From Candidatus Heimdallarchaeota archaeon (GTDB lineage: Archaea > Asgardarchaeota > Heimdallarchaeia > Heimdallarchaeales > Heimdallarchaeaceae): a DNA stretch of 5,892 nt. The notes under the pieces are model-generated. The model saw only the letters and a program-made list of their open reading frames with translations. It ran no database searches and was not told the origin of the DNA. Position numbers and translations under genes: made by a program. Location: assembly GCA_016839875.1 (NCBI GenBank), contig JAEOTK010000366.1:1-5892 (forward strand). Reading direction: 5' to 3'. Below are positions 1-5,247 of this stretch, one piece after another; the stretch's first letter is position 1; every line of letters starts with the position of its first letter.

Positions 1-207
1 CCATCCCCACCATTTTAGCAGTATCAAACCATACCATGAAGGAACTGTGTAGAGCATATATATCCCGTAGAATTTTAACACTCTTTTCTTATCCCACCTA
101 CAGAGAAGATCCTCTGGAAGATCGCATTCCAAACATCCCGATTCCTCTTTCCAAGTACATAAAGAATTCAGGATAGTTTCCTTTTCGTTGTTCTCTTGAT
201 TTCCCAA
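1..207 (-). CDS. Cys-rich membrane protein, N-terminal part (cut by window edge)
   Basis: The minus frame is open from a TAG at 223-225 to the window edge. I choose the TTG at 205-207 as start because an AAGGTT sits 6 nt upstream inside a strong AGGAGAAGGTT (214-224), and no ATG occurs before codon 51. The 69 visible residues begin with a polar stretch of about 15 residues, then a cysteine patch (C17, C25, C28, C36; local strings CTWKEESGCLEC and LLCRWDKK), then an aromatic hydrophobic segment from about residue 46 (FYGIYMLYTVPSWYGLILL) that looks like a first membrane helix. The patch and the helix after it resemble the N-terminus of the protein at 1476-2108 (CDL, gap, C-K-W, helix), so the two are probably distant relatives. 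It lies 63 nt after the small methyltransferase in the same direction and probably belongs to the same cluster. The cysteines could bind a metal. The function is unknown and the C-terminus is outside the window. Confidence 0.72.
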   Translation of the reverse strand, partial: MGNQENNEKETILNSLCTWKEESGCLECDLPEDLLCRWDKKRVLKFYGIYMLYTVPSWYGLILLKWWGW

Positions 208-213
208 AAGATT

Positions 214-224
214 AACCTTCTCCT
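214..224 (-). promoter_or_regulatory. Ribosome binding site that decides the TTG start at 207
   Basis: On the minus strand this reads AGGAGAAGGTT, two overlapping matches to the archaeal anti-Shine-Dalgarno. The AAGGTT part ends 6 nt before the TTG at 207, the normal spacing. The site also follows the in-frame TAG at 223-225, so translation of this frame cannot begin further upstream. It is the main reason for calling a gene here. Confidence 0.65.
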
Positions 225-270
225 AATAATCTATTTGAAAACTAATTAAGTATTTTCCAACTTCTTTCGA

Positions 271-837
271 CTATTTTTCAGCAACTAGAATGAAGGTGGA
301 TTTTGAAGGTCTGCTAAATTCTGTTTTGAATCCTTGTTCAACACACATTTCACTGAGCTCTTTGGTAGAAAGAAATTTACTTCCAAATCTTACAATCTTT
401 TCGAAGAAGATCAAGAATTTTGTTCTTATTTTCTTTTTATCATACTCTCTTATGATTAGTTTTCCATTAGTACCAAGAGTATAATAGCAATCTGCTAATG
501 TTCCTTCCTGATCAGCTATATGATGCAAAGAATCATTAAGAAATATCTGTTTAAGTGATGCTTCTCTTAATGGTAGATTCTGGCTTAATCCATTAATCAA
601 AAACATACTTCTGGATTTCTCTTTTGCTTGTAGAAGCATCTTGAATGATAAGTCCAATATGATGCATCCTTTGGTATTTTTGCCAAGATCTTGACTTACT
701 CTCCCAGTACCTCCTCCTAAATCCAGAATAAGTTCATCTTCATAAAGAGGTATGAATTCAGCTACTTTATCAAAATCAAGGGATCCAACAAAATCATCAT
801 ACCAATGAGCAATATTGGAAAATATTTTATTTCTCAT
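271..837 (-). CDS. Small class I SAM-dependent methyltransferase (type 11-like)
   Basis: The 188-residue protein is a Rossmann-fold methyltransferase. The SAM-binding motif I is LDLGGGTGR (residues 38-46). An acidic residue at the end of strand 2 (D62 in IILDLS) would contact the ribose. A region LPL...SLKQIFLNDSLHHI (88-107) matches the motif II strand of the UbiE/type 11 group, and LGTNGKLIIREYD (121-133) matches motif III. At 188 residues it is short, with only a brief C-terminal part (LSTKELSEMCVEQGF) after the core, so there is little room for a substrate-binding insert. The substrate is not deducible. The ATG start is backed by AAAGGTGA (843-850) five nt upstream. It follows the five-helix membrane protein by 19 nt and is the second methyltransferase of the cluster. 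It is not a close copy of the one at 3405-4295, since motif I and length both differ. Confidence 0.9.
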   Translation of the reverse strand: MRNKIFSNIAHWYDDFVGSLDFDKVAEFIPLYEDELILDLGGGTGRVSQDLGKNTKGCIILDLSFKMLLQAKEKSRSMFLINGLSQNLPLREASLKQIFLNDSLHHIADQEGTLADCYYTLGTNGKLIIREYDKKKIRTKFLIFFEKIVRFGSKFLSTKELSEMCVEQGFKTEFSRPSKSTFILVAEK

Positions 838-856
838 TTATTTCACCTTTTAACTC

Positions 857-1438
857 TCAAATTTGGTATGACCATATAGACAAGAATACCCAAGTTGATA
901 AAACACAAACGAAGAAGATACTTAAAATTATTTTTCTTACAATTTTCATCTGCTTGATTTCTTTTCGGAGTACAATCATCAATACTATGCATACAAGTGG
1001 AAGACACAAAGCAAGAAGTAATAAACTGAAATTGAACCAGCTGAAAATGGGTTCTCCACTAGGATAGGATCGTTTAAGCTCAATAACCTCTTCTTTGAAG
1101 ATTAGAATAAGTGTGATGAATGTATATGGAGTTCCAAGACCTAGAAGACCAAATAAACCAACTAGGGTCCAAGCTTCAATTAGATCATTTGGATTCACAA
1201 TAAATGGCAAAGCTATAATTGTGAACAACATAATTGCAATATAACAAATAAACTGAATCAGATTGCTTCTAATTACTAGTTTTTCTTTGAGTGATTTCCA
1301 AAAATTGAACTTTTCTTTCTCAACACTCAATTGACTTTCCCTGATCCTCATTTTAGCTATAAGATAGGTAACTATTGCGCCAAGAATTCCTACAGCTCCA
1401 ATAACAATAGATATGATTTGATAGATGTCCAGCTGCAA
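857..1438 (-). CDS. Five-helix membrane protein of unknown function, TTG start
   Basis: I do not recognise this 193-residue protein. It has five likely membrane helices at about residues 7-28, 62-82, 88-114, 134-157 and 168-189. A charged, probably cytosolic loop of about 30 residues (30-58, rich in K, E and R) lies between helices 1 and 2. A second basic/acidic loop (115-130) contains EEVIELKRS. No cysteine pair or catalytic motif stands out. The start is a TTG at 1436-1438 with AAAGGT (1450-1455) 11 nt upstream. The next ATG, at codon 30, would remove the whole first helix, so the TTG is preferred. It lies 37 nt after the cysteine-paired membrane protein and 18 nt before the small methyltransferase, which argues for co-transcription. 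It could be a membrane partner or a substrate transporter of the cluster, but that is inference from position only. Confidence 0.78.
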   Translation of the reverse strand: MQLDIYQIISIVIGAVGILGAIVTYLIAKMRIRESQLSVEKEKFNFWKSLKEKLVIRSNLIQFICYIAIMLFTIIALPFIVNPNDLIEAWTLVGLFGLLGLGTPYTFITLILIFKEEVIELKRSYPSGEPIFSWFNFSLLLLALCLPLVCIVLMIVLRKEIKQMKIVRKIILSIFFVCVLSTWVFLSIWSYQI

Positions 1439-1475
1439 CAGAAGAACTAACCTTTGCTTTAAAATAAATCTTCCG

Positions 1476-2108
1476 CTAATCAGAAATGAATCCTGATTCT
1501 TGATAGATTTTCCCCAACTCAGTATCTACTTCAAGATATTTACTAACAATGTCTTTAGGAACTCTGTTCATTGGGCACGCAAAATTTATGCATCTAGTAC
1601 AGAAACTGTTACTTAGCTTAAGAATGTAGAACAAAGCAAAAATAATTGTTAAACCCATGAAAATACCAAAAATAGTAATTTGCCAAATCAATATTTCCTC
1701 TTGTTTTTCTAAAATATACCACAATCCGTAAGCAAGAGAGATTGCAGGGAAAATTAGAAAGAATATCATTCCAATTGAGGTTATGATTACTTCTATTCTG
1801 CTCATTGGTTTTGGATTATATTTCCATATCTTTGGTAAAGGATCAAGAAATCGTTTATCCTTATAATAAGGACAATGAGAACATAGAACCTTTGTTCTAA
1901 TGAAAACAAAGAAAATAATCAAAAAGATACCGTAAGTTAAAGTAAAAGCTAGTTTTCCGGTCCATAATCTAATCAAAGTCATGCTAATAAGTGAAGTAAT
2001 CATATAGGGGAACATAATAGCTAAGTAGTTCGCAAGAAGTTTTCTATTCCATTTACAGTTAACTAAATCACAAATATCTGAGCTGATTGAGGATTCTTCA
2101 TCACTCAT
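1476..2108 (-). CDS. Four-helix membrane protein with paired-cysteine motifs, unknown function
   Basis: This 210-residue membrane protein has helices at about 27-48, 53-72, 107-132 and 139-163. It has three cysteine groups: C13 and C18 in the N-tail (ICDLVNCKW), C76 and C79 just after helix 2 (VLCSHCPYY), and C170, C173 and C178 just after helix 4 (FCTRCINFACPMNRVP). With four helices the N-tail, the loop after helix 2 and the C-tail all fall on the same side. The positive residues suggest this is the cytosol, so the seven cysteines could form one or two metal sites (zinc or Fe-S) at the membrane face. A loop motif LPKIWKYNPKPMSR (91-104) adds conserved-looking W, P and K residues. The ATG is preceded by GAGGTT (2114-2119), which overlaps the stop codon of the radical SAM gene, so the two are translationally coupled. 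I know no named function. An electron-transfer or scaffold partner for the radical SAM enzyme is one possibility. Confidence 0.85.
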   Translation of the reverse strand: MSDEESSISSDICDLVNCKWNRKLLANYLAIMFPYMITSLISMTLIRLWTGKLAFTLTYGIFLIIFFVFIRTKVLCSHCPYYKDKRFLDPLPKIWKYNPKPMSRIEVIITSIGMIFFLIFPAISLAYGLWYILEKQEEILIWQITIFGIFMGLTIIFALFYILKLSNSFCTRCINFACPMNRVPKDIVSKYLEVDTELGKIYQESGFISD

Positions 2109-2113
2109 CTAGT

Positions 2114-2119
2114 AACCTC
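2114..2119 (-). promoter_or_regulatory. Ribosome binding site overlapping upstream stop codon
   Basis: The minus strand reads TGAGGTTACTAGATG. The TGA ending the radical SAM gene supplies the first bases of the GAGGTT binding site, five nt before the membrane protein's ATG. Ribosomes finishing the enzyme can reinitiate directly, which implies coordinated amounts of the two proteins. Confidence 0.7.
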
Positions 2120-3401
2120 ATTTTTTACCTTGCAAAACTTGATAGTATTTTGGAAAAGTTTTATTCTGATGTTTCAAGCATATCTCTTCCGAAATACTCT
2201 TTTCTAGAGGAAATGTATGATCTTTAAACTCCATTAATTCACGATTGATTTGATTTGCAAAACACCCTATTTTTGGTAATCCAATAATCCTGTTCATTTC
2301 TAACCAAAGGTCTTTAACATCCTCTTTGGTTACGTTTCCAAAAGATAAGGGAACAAAATCACAAGGAAGTAATTCACCATTTGGTGTAATATAAGAGTGT
2401 TGGGTCCCAGCTCCGCAACCATATTTCTCTGCACTTTCAGTATGAGCAAAAGTAGTCATTTTAGGAAAGCCTAATTTCCTGTTGATTTTAAACTGGAGTT
2501 TGATTAGTTTTTCTCTTGTTTTCTTATCATAGAACATCTCTTCATGTTGATCAGTATTGAAGAGTCTTCCACTTCTTATTGGTTCCAAAATTCTTACTTC
2601 ATGAGCTTTTAATTTCTTTGCTAGTTTAAAGAATTCAACTAAATACTCTTTTGTAACATCTTCCTTCCTCAGAAAAGTTTGTATCATTGTGTACAATCCA
2701 GCTTCTCTTGAATTCTTTATAGCATCAATTGAGTTTGCAAAAGCTTCATCATCATTTCTGAATTTATTGAAATATTCTCTATCATATGAATCAAGACTTA
2801 TTCCTGTAGCATACAATCCCTTTTCTTTGAGAACTTTAGCTTTCTCCAATGAGAAACCTTTTCCATTAGTGTATAAAATAGATACACTTCTATCATCAAC
2901 AGCTCCAACTAATTCCTCTAAATCCTCGCGAAGAAGAGGTTCTCCGCCTGTAAATCCAACAACCGCTGTTCCCATATCTTGCATGCCTTTAATCACATTT
3001 TTCCATTGTTCAGTGCTTAGTTCTTTTCCTCTCTTTCTTCCTTTTGCACTGCAGTGAATACAACCATAATTACAATCATAGGTTACAGAAAGAAAGAATG
3101 ATATTGGTGCTGATCTTTGAGCAAGCATTTGTTGAGTGAAAACATTTTCTTTTTCAGGAGTTGCTTGTGCTTGTTGCTGGAAAGCTAAAGAAGGAAGAGG
3201 AGGAGTAAAAGAGGATATGACATATCTCCCTTCATGTTTGACGATTTTTTCACCTTTAAACATAACTCCCCTGGATTTCAAGGAATTCCACACAGAAAAA
3301 TTAGGATCATCCTTAACTAAATTGTAACCATCTCTGAAAATTTTTCTTATATCCTTATTCAGAAACATTCCAATGATTTTGAATAGGTTATTGAAAAACA
3401 T
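2118..3401 (-). CDS. Radical SAM enzyme with SPASM/twitch-like C-terminus
   Basis: The 427-residue protein has three parts. Residues 1-98 are an N-terminal extension with basic/hydrophobic helices and a proline- and glutamine-rich linker (TPPLPSLAFQQQAQA, 66-80). Residues 101-310 are the radical SAM core: the 4Fe-4S motif C110-x3-C114-x2-C117 (CNYGCIHC), the SAM-contacting GGEP at 152-155 (FTGGEPLLRED), and strand motifs LYTNG (176-180) and GISLDS (200-205). The C-terminus has C329 (YGCGAG), C347 (LLPCDF, after ITPNGE), C380 and C408, resembling the start of a SPASM domain that would bind an auxiliary cluster. I do not see the CxxCxxxxxCxxxC array of a full SPASM domain. Such enzymes commonly modify peptides, sugars or cofactors by radical chemistry. 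The substrate here is unknown, and no precursor-peptide ORF lies beside it. It starts 3 nt after the upstream methyltransferase with AGGAG (3409-3413) correctly spaced, and is coupled to the downstream membrane protein. Confidence 0.93.
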   Translation of the reverse strand: MFFNNLFKIIGMFLNKDIRKIFRDGYNLVKDDPNFSVWNSLKSRGVMFKGEKIVKHEGRYVISSFTPPLPSLAFQQQAQATPEKENVFTQQMLAQRSAPISFFLSVTYDCNYGCIHCSAKGRKRGKELSTEQWKNVIKGMQDMGTAVVGFTGGEPLLREDLEELVGAVDDRSVSILYTNGKGFSLEKAKVLKEKGLYATGISLDSYDREYFNKFRNDDEAFANSIDAIKNSREAGLYTMIQTFLRKEDVTKEYLVEFFKLAKKLKAHEVRILEPIRSGRLFNTDQHEEMFYDKKTREKLIKLQFKINRKLGFPKMTTFAHTESAEKYGCGAGTQHSYITPNGELLPCDFVPLSFGNVTKEDVKDLWLEMNRIIGLPKIGCFANQINRELMEFKDHTFPLEKSISEEICLKHQNKTFPKYYQVLQGKK

Positions 3402-3404
3402 CTT

Positions 3405-4295
3405 TCAGCTCCTCTCTTGTCTCTTGAATATCCCTTGAATGAATTTGTGATTAACAATATAATCTCCATCATAATAAAGGCTTTCTCTGATTCTTTCTAC
3501 TATCTCTTTTTCGATAGATTCATCATCAGCAAAAATCTTCCCAGTTCCAGCAATTGCACCAGTCTGTTTAAGCCAAAGATATAATTCCTCAGCTGTTGAA
3601 AACTTAACAATTTCATTAATGATTTTAGTCTCTACAGTACTGAAACCATATTTTTCAAAAAATAGCTGAAATGTTTCTTCATCTTTAGGTAGCTGACTTC
3701 TAATATCCATGAATTTCTTAAGCTTGAAAGGATGGTCTTTCATTGTACTCATAAATATTTCATTAATACCTTCTAGAGTTCCTTTACAGTTTAGGATCAG
3801 ATGAAGTGTTCCACCGTTTTTGAGAATTCTTGAAAAATGTGGAACCACCTCTTTGTTGTTGAAATAAGGTAGTGCATAACCACAGAAGATAGCATCATAG
3901 AAATTGTCTATTTCATTCTGAAGGAACTCTAAACCATCTTGAACTACAAAACTGCATCGAGGATCAAGGCATTTTTTCTTTGCTTCTTCTATCATTTTTT
4001 CAGAGATATCTACAGCTGTTATTTTGAATTCTGGATTAGGAAGATTATTTAGAAGTTGCTCAGTTATATATCCTGTTCCACAAGCAAAATCTAGAAGAGA
4101 AGCACTTGGTTTTACCTCAAAATACTCTAAATGAATTATATCATCAGTGTATCTATGCATCTTATCAAGCCATCGTTGATAAGTTGATGCTACCAAGTTG
4201 TATTCTTCTTGATAATCTTGCGGATTAACTTGCCTTCGAATGACTAGAAGATATAAAGATTTCATTCCAAAGTAGACTCTCTTCAATATCTTCAT
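3405..4295 (-). CDS. Class I SAM-dependent methyltransferase, first gene of the cluster
   Basis: The 296-residue protein has a Rossmann methyltransferase core. Motif I is LDFACGTGY (68-76), the strand-2 acid is D96 (AVDIS), the adenine-pocket acid is D120 (VVQDGLEF), the motif II strand is YDAIFCGYALPYF (133-145), and motif III is LKNGGTLHLIL (158-168). The N-terminus (KILKRVYFGMKSLYLLVIRR, residues 2-21) is basic and hydrophobic and could be an amphipathic membrane-surface helix. A C-terminal region of about 120 residues follows the core (substrate lid or a domain of its own), so it is longer than the small methyltransferase at 271-837. The ATG at 4295 is preceded by GTGAT (4302-4306), six nt upstream. 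A later ATG at codon 11 is possible but has no better site. The gene lies downstream of a promoter-like element and 3 nt ahead of the radical SAM gene. The methyl acceptor is not deducible. Confidence 0.92.
   Translation of the reverse strand: MKILKRVYFGMKSLYLLVIRRQVNPQDYQEEYNLVASTYQRWLDKMHRYTDDIIHLEYFEVKPSASLLDFACGTGYITEQLLNNLPNPEFKITAVDISEKMIEEAKKKCLDPRCSFVVQDGLEFLQNEIDNFYDAIFCGYALPYFNNKEVVPHFSRILKNGGTLHLILNCKGTLEGINEIFMSTMKDHPFKLKKFMDIRSQLPKDEETFQLFFEKYGFSTVETKIINEIVKFSTAEELYLWLKQTGAIAGTGKIFADDESIEKEIVERIRESLYYDGDYIVNHKFIQGIFKRQERS
3409..3413 (-). promoter_or_regulatory. Ribosome binding site inside upstream gene end
   Basis: The minus strand reads AGGAGCTGAAAGATG. AGGAG lies in the last codons of the methyltransferase, seven nt ahead of the radical SAM ATG at 3401, with the TGA stop in between. 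This fixes the radical SAM start and shows tight coupling of the two enzymes. Confidence 0.75.
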
Positions 4296-4339
4296 TTTTT
4301 CATCACATCTTCGATAGGTTACCCTAGAAGTATAATCTG

Positions 4340-4358
4340 AATAATATAATAGTTTTTC
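4340..4358 (-). promoter_or_regulatory. Putative BRE/TATA promoter of the radical SAM cluster
   Basis: On the minus strand the stretch reads GAAAAACTATTATATTATT: a purine-rich BRE-like GAAAAA, then a TATA-like ATTATATT centred near 4346. With the usual spacing of about 26 nt, transcription would begin near 4320, giving a leader of about 24 nt that contains the GTGAT ribosome binding site. The element lies in the longest non-coding gap of the window (4296-4406), right where a promoter for the methyltransferase-led cluster is expected. It was assigned by eye; a second TATA-like GATTATAC lies at 4329-4336. Confidence 0.45.
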
Positions 4359-4365
4359 TAGAAAA
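4354..4365. repeat. Perfect 12-bp palindrome next to the cluster promoter
   Basis: TTTTCTAGAAAA is identical on both strands. It overlaps the BRE-like purines and lies just upstream of the TATA-like element of the cluster. Placement on a BRE is typical for operators of dimeric archaeal HTH regulators that block TFB/TBP. The site is AT-rich and short, so it may be chance. Confidence 0.3.
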
Positions 4366-4370
4366 TTGAT

Positions 4371-4401
4371 AATAAAAAAAATAAGAAAAATAAAGAGAAA
4401 A
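4371..4401 (-). terminator. T-rich terminator after the PAC2-family gene
   Basis: Downstream of the TAA at 4407-4409 the minus strand carries repeated T runs, including a T8 (4374-4381) and a T5 (4386-4390), with no hairpin. Archaeal RNA polymerase terminates on such U-rich tracts. The position, between this gene and the promoter-like element of the next, supports separate transcription units. Confidence 0.5.
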
Positions 4402-4406
4402 TGTGA

Positions 4407-5183
4407 TTAAGTAAAACCTTCTCTGTATTTTTTTGGGGGTGGTACAAGAGGTTGCTGAATTGATTGTTGTTTTTCTGCAATCATCGCTAATTGTTCCTTA
4501 ATCTTTGTAGCTTGTTCAATAAGAGGTGCAGTTTCGATTGTTATACTGTAGTAATCATTGATAACATTGATTAGGTTGATAGCAGCTTCAGGATCTGGGA
4601 TTTCAGAAGTTGCAGGTGTCATTAGAACAATACCTACGATATCTCGGAGAAGCGCTTCACTCATGAATGCCCCACTCAAACCAAGAACTACACCATGATC
4701 ATAAAGTTCAGCACCATATTTCTTCAGTTCTTCAACAACTTCCTTTTCAGCTGCAGCTATTACAACTGTTTTTTCTGGACGTAGTTTTACAGGTATCCCA
4801 TCTAGACATATTATTGTTTTTGCGTCAAGCTGTTTCTCGATCCAATTTAACAAACCTTCTGCAACAGCAAGATAACTTTCTTGTGGGACTGGATACTCAA
4901 TTGTGATTAAGAGTAAAGTTCCTTCCTTGTTAGCATATAACAGATATGGATGTTTTAGAACATTATCAGCAAAAATAGTCACTGGACTAAGCATACCTGA
5001 CTTGAAAAAACCAATTTCCTCTAATTGCAAAGATTCAATCATTTGACGAGCTATTATAGGTCCAATAATTCCAGGACTTGGGAAAGTAACAAACACTGAT
5101 GGATTGTTAAAAACTATGTCCTTTGTTTGAACAATTAGAAAATCATCTCTTTTAACGCAAATATCTTCTTCAAACTTCTTCAT
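4407..5183 (-). CDS. PAC2-family protein (archaeal proteasome-assembly chaperone-like)
   Basis: This 258-residue soluble protein matches the PAC2 family, whose archaeal members include PbaA/PbaB-like factors related to eukaryotic PAC1/PAC2, which help build the proteasome alpha ring. Recognisable family features in order: FPSPGIIGPIIARQMIESL (34-52), an opening glycine/proline loop with a helix; IEYPVPQE...AEGLLNWI (95-115); CLDGIPVK (126-133); and GVVLGLSGAFMSEALLRD (164-181), followed by LMTPATSEIPDPEAA (187-201), a conserved family turn. A charged/glutamine-rich coiled-coil-like helix (about 222-243) and a proline-rich tail follow. The last residues (KKYREGFT) are not a clear HbYX proteasome-docking motif, so docking on the proteasome is not demonstrated and some family members have other roles. 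The ATG is preceded by GTGA (5190-5193), six nt upstream. It appears to be an independent unit between two T-rich stretches and is not obviously tied to the radical SAM cluster. Confidence 0.88.
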   Translation of the reverse strand: MKKFEEDICVKRDDFLIVQTKDIVFNNPSVFVTFPSPGIIGPIIARQMIESLQLEEIGFFKSGMLSPVTIFADNVLKHPYLLYANKEGTLLLITIEYPVPQESYLAVAEGLLNWIEKQLDAKTIICLDGIPVKLRPEKTVVIAAAEKEVVEELKKYGAELYDHGVVLGLSGAFMSEALLRDIVGIVLMTPATSEIPDPEAAINLINVINDYYSITIETAPLIEQATKIKEQLAMIAEKQQSIQQPLVPPPKKYREGFT

Positions 5184-5212
5184 TTAAATTCACTATGATA
5201 AATATATTACAC

Positions 5213-5243
5213 AAAGAAAAAAACCTTTCTCTCTACCAAAAAA
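5213..5243 (-). terminator. T-rich terminator after the EamA transporter gene
   Basis: After the TAA at 5248-5250 the minus strand has a T6 (5238-5243) and a T7 followed by CTTT (5213-5223), without a convincing stem. This fits archaeal U-tract termination in the 64-nt gap before the PAC2-family gene. Confidence 0.45.
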
Positions 5244-5247
5244 TTAT

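Noticed and set aside
3..176. Plus-strand frame open from the window edge for about 57 codons
   Set aside because: It has no ribosome binding site that can be seen and overlaps the minus-strand frame, which has a strong site, a sensible start and a Cys-patch/helix pattern shared with a neighbour.
208..270. Possible terminator or promoter in the gap after the small methyltransferase
   Set aside because: There is no long T run, no convincing stem and only weak TATA-like sequence; read-through into the edge gene is the simpler reading.
290..484. Plus-strand ORF of 64 codons opposite the small methyltransferase
   Set aside because: It lies wholly antisense to a gene with clear methyltransferase motifs and has no recognisable domain; a shadow ORF.
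2689..3057. Plus-strand ORF of 122 codons opposite the radical SAM core
   Set aside because: It is antisense to the CxxxCxxC and GGEP region and is serine/proline/phenylalanine-rich, as reverse complements of K/E-rich coding DNA are.
3136..3327. Plus-strand ORF of 63 codons containing a CACC motif, considered as a possible precursor peptide for the radical SAM enzyme
   Set aside because: It is embedded antisense in the enzyme's own N-terminal coding region with no independent start signal; the cysteines come from the complement of the glutamine/alanine linker.
4667..4906. Plus-strand ORF of 79 codons opposite the PAC2-family gene
   Set aside because: It is antisense to conserved PAC2 coding sequence, and its Q/L/H-rich composition is typical of a shadow frame.
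5199..5210. TATA-like GTAATATATTTA upstream of the PAC2-family start
   Set aside because: It is centred only about 20 nt before the ATG, so a start about 26 nt downstream would fall inside the gene; it does not fit a leadered transcript that uses the GTGA site at 5190-5193.
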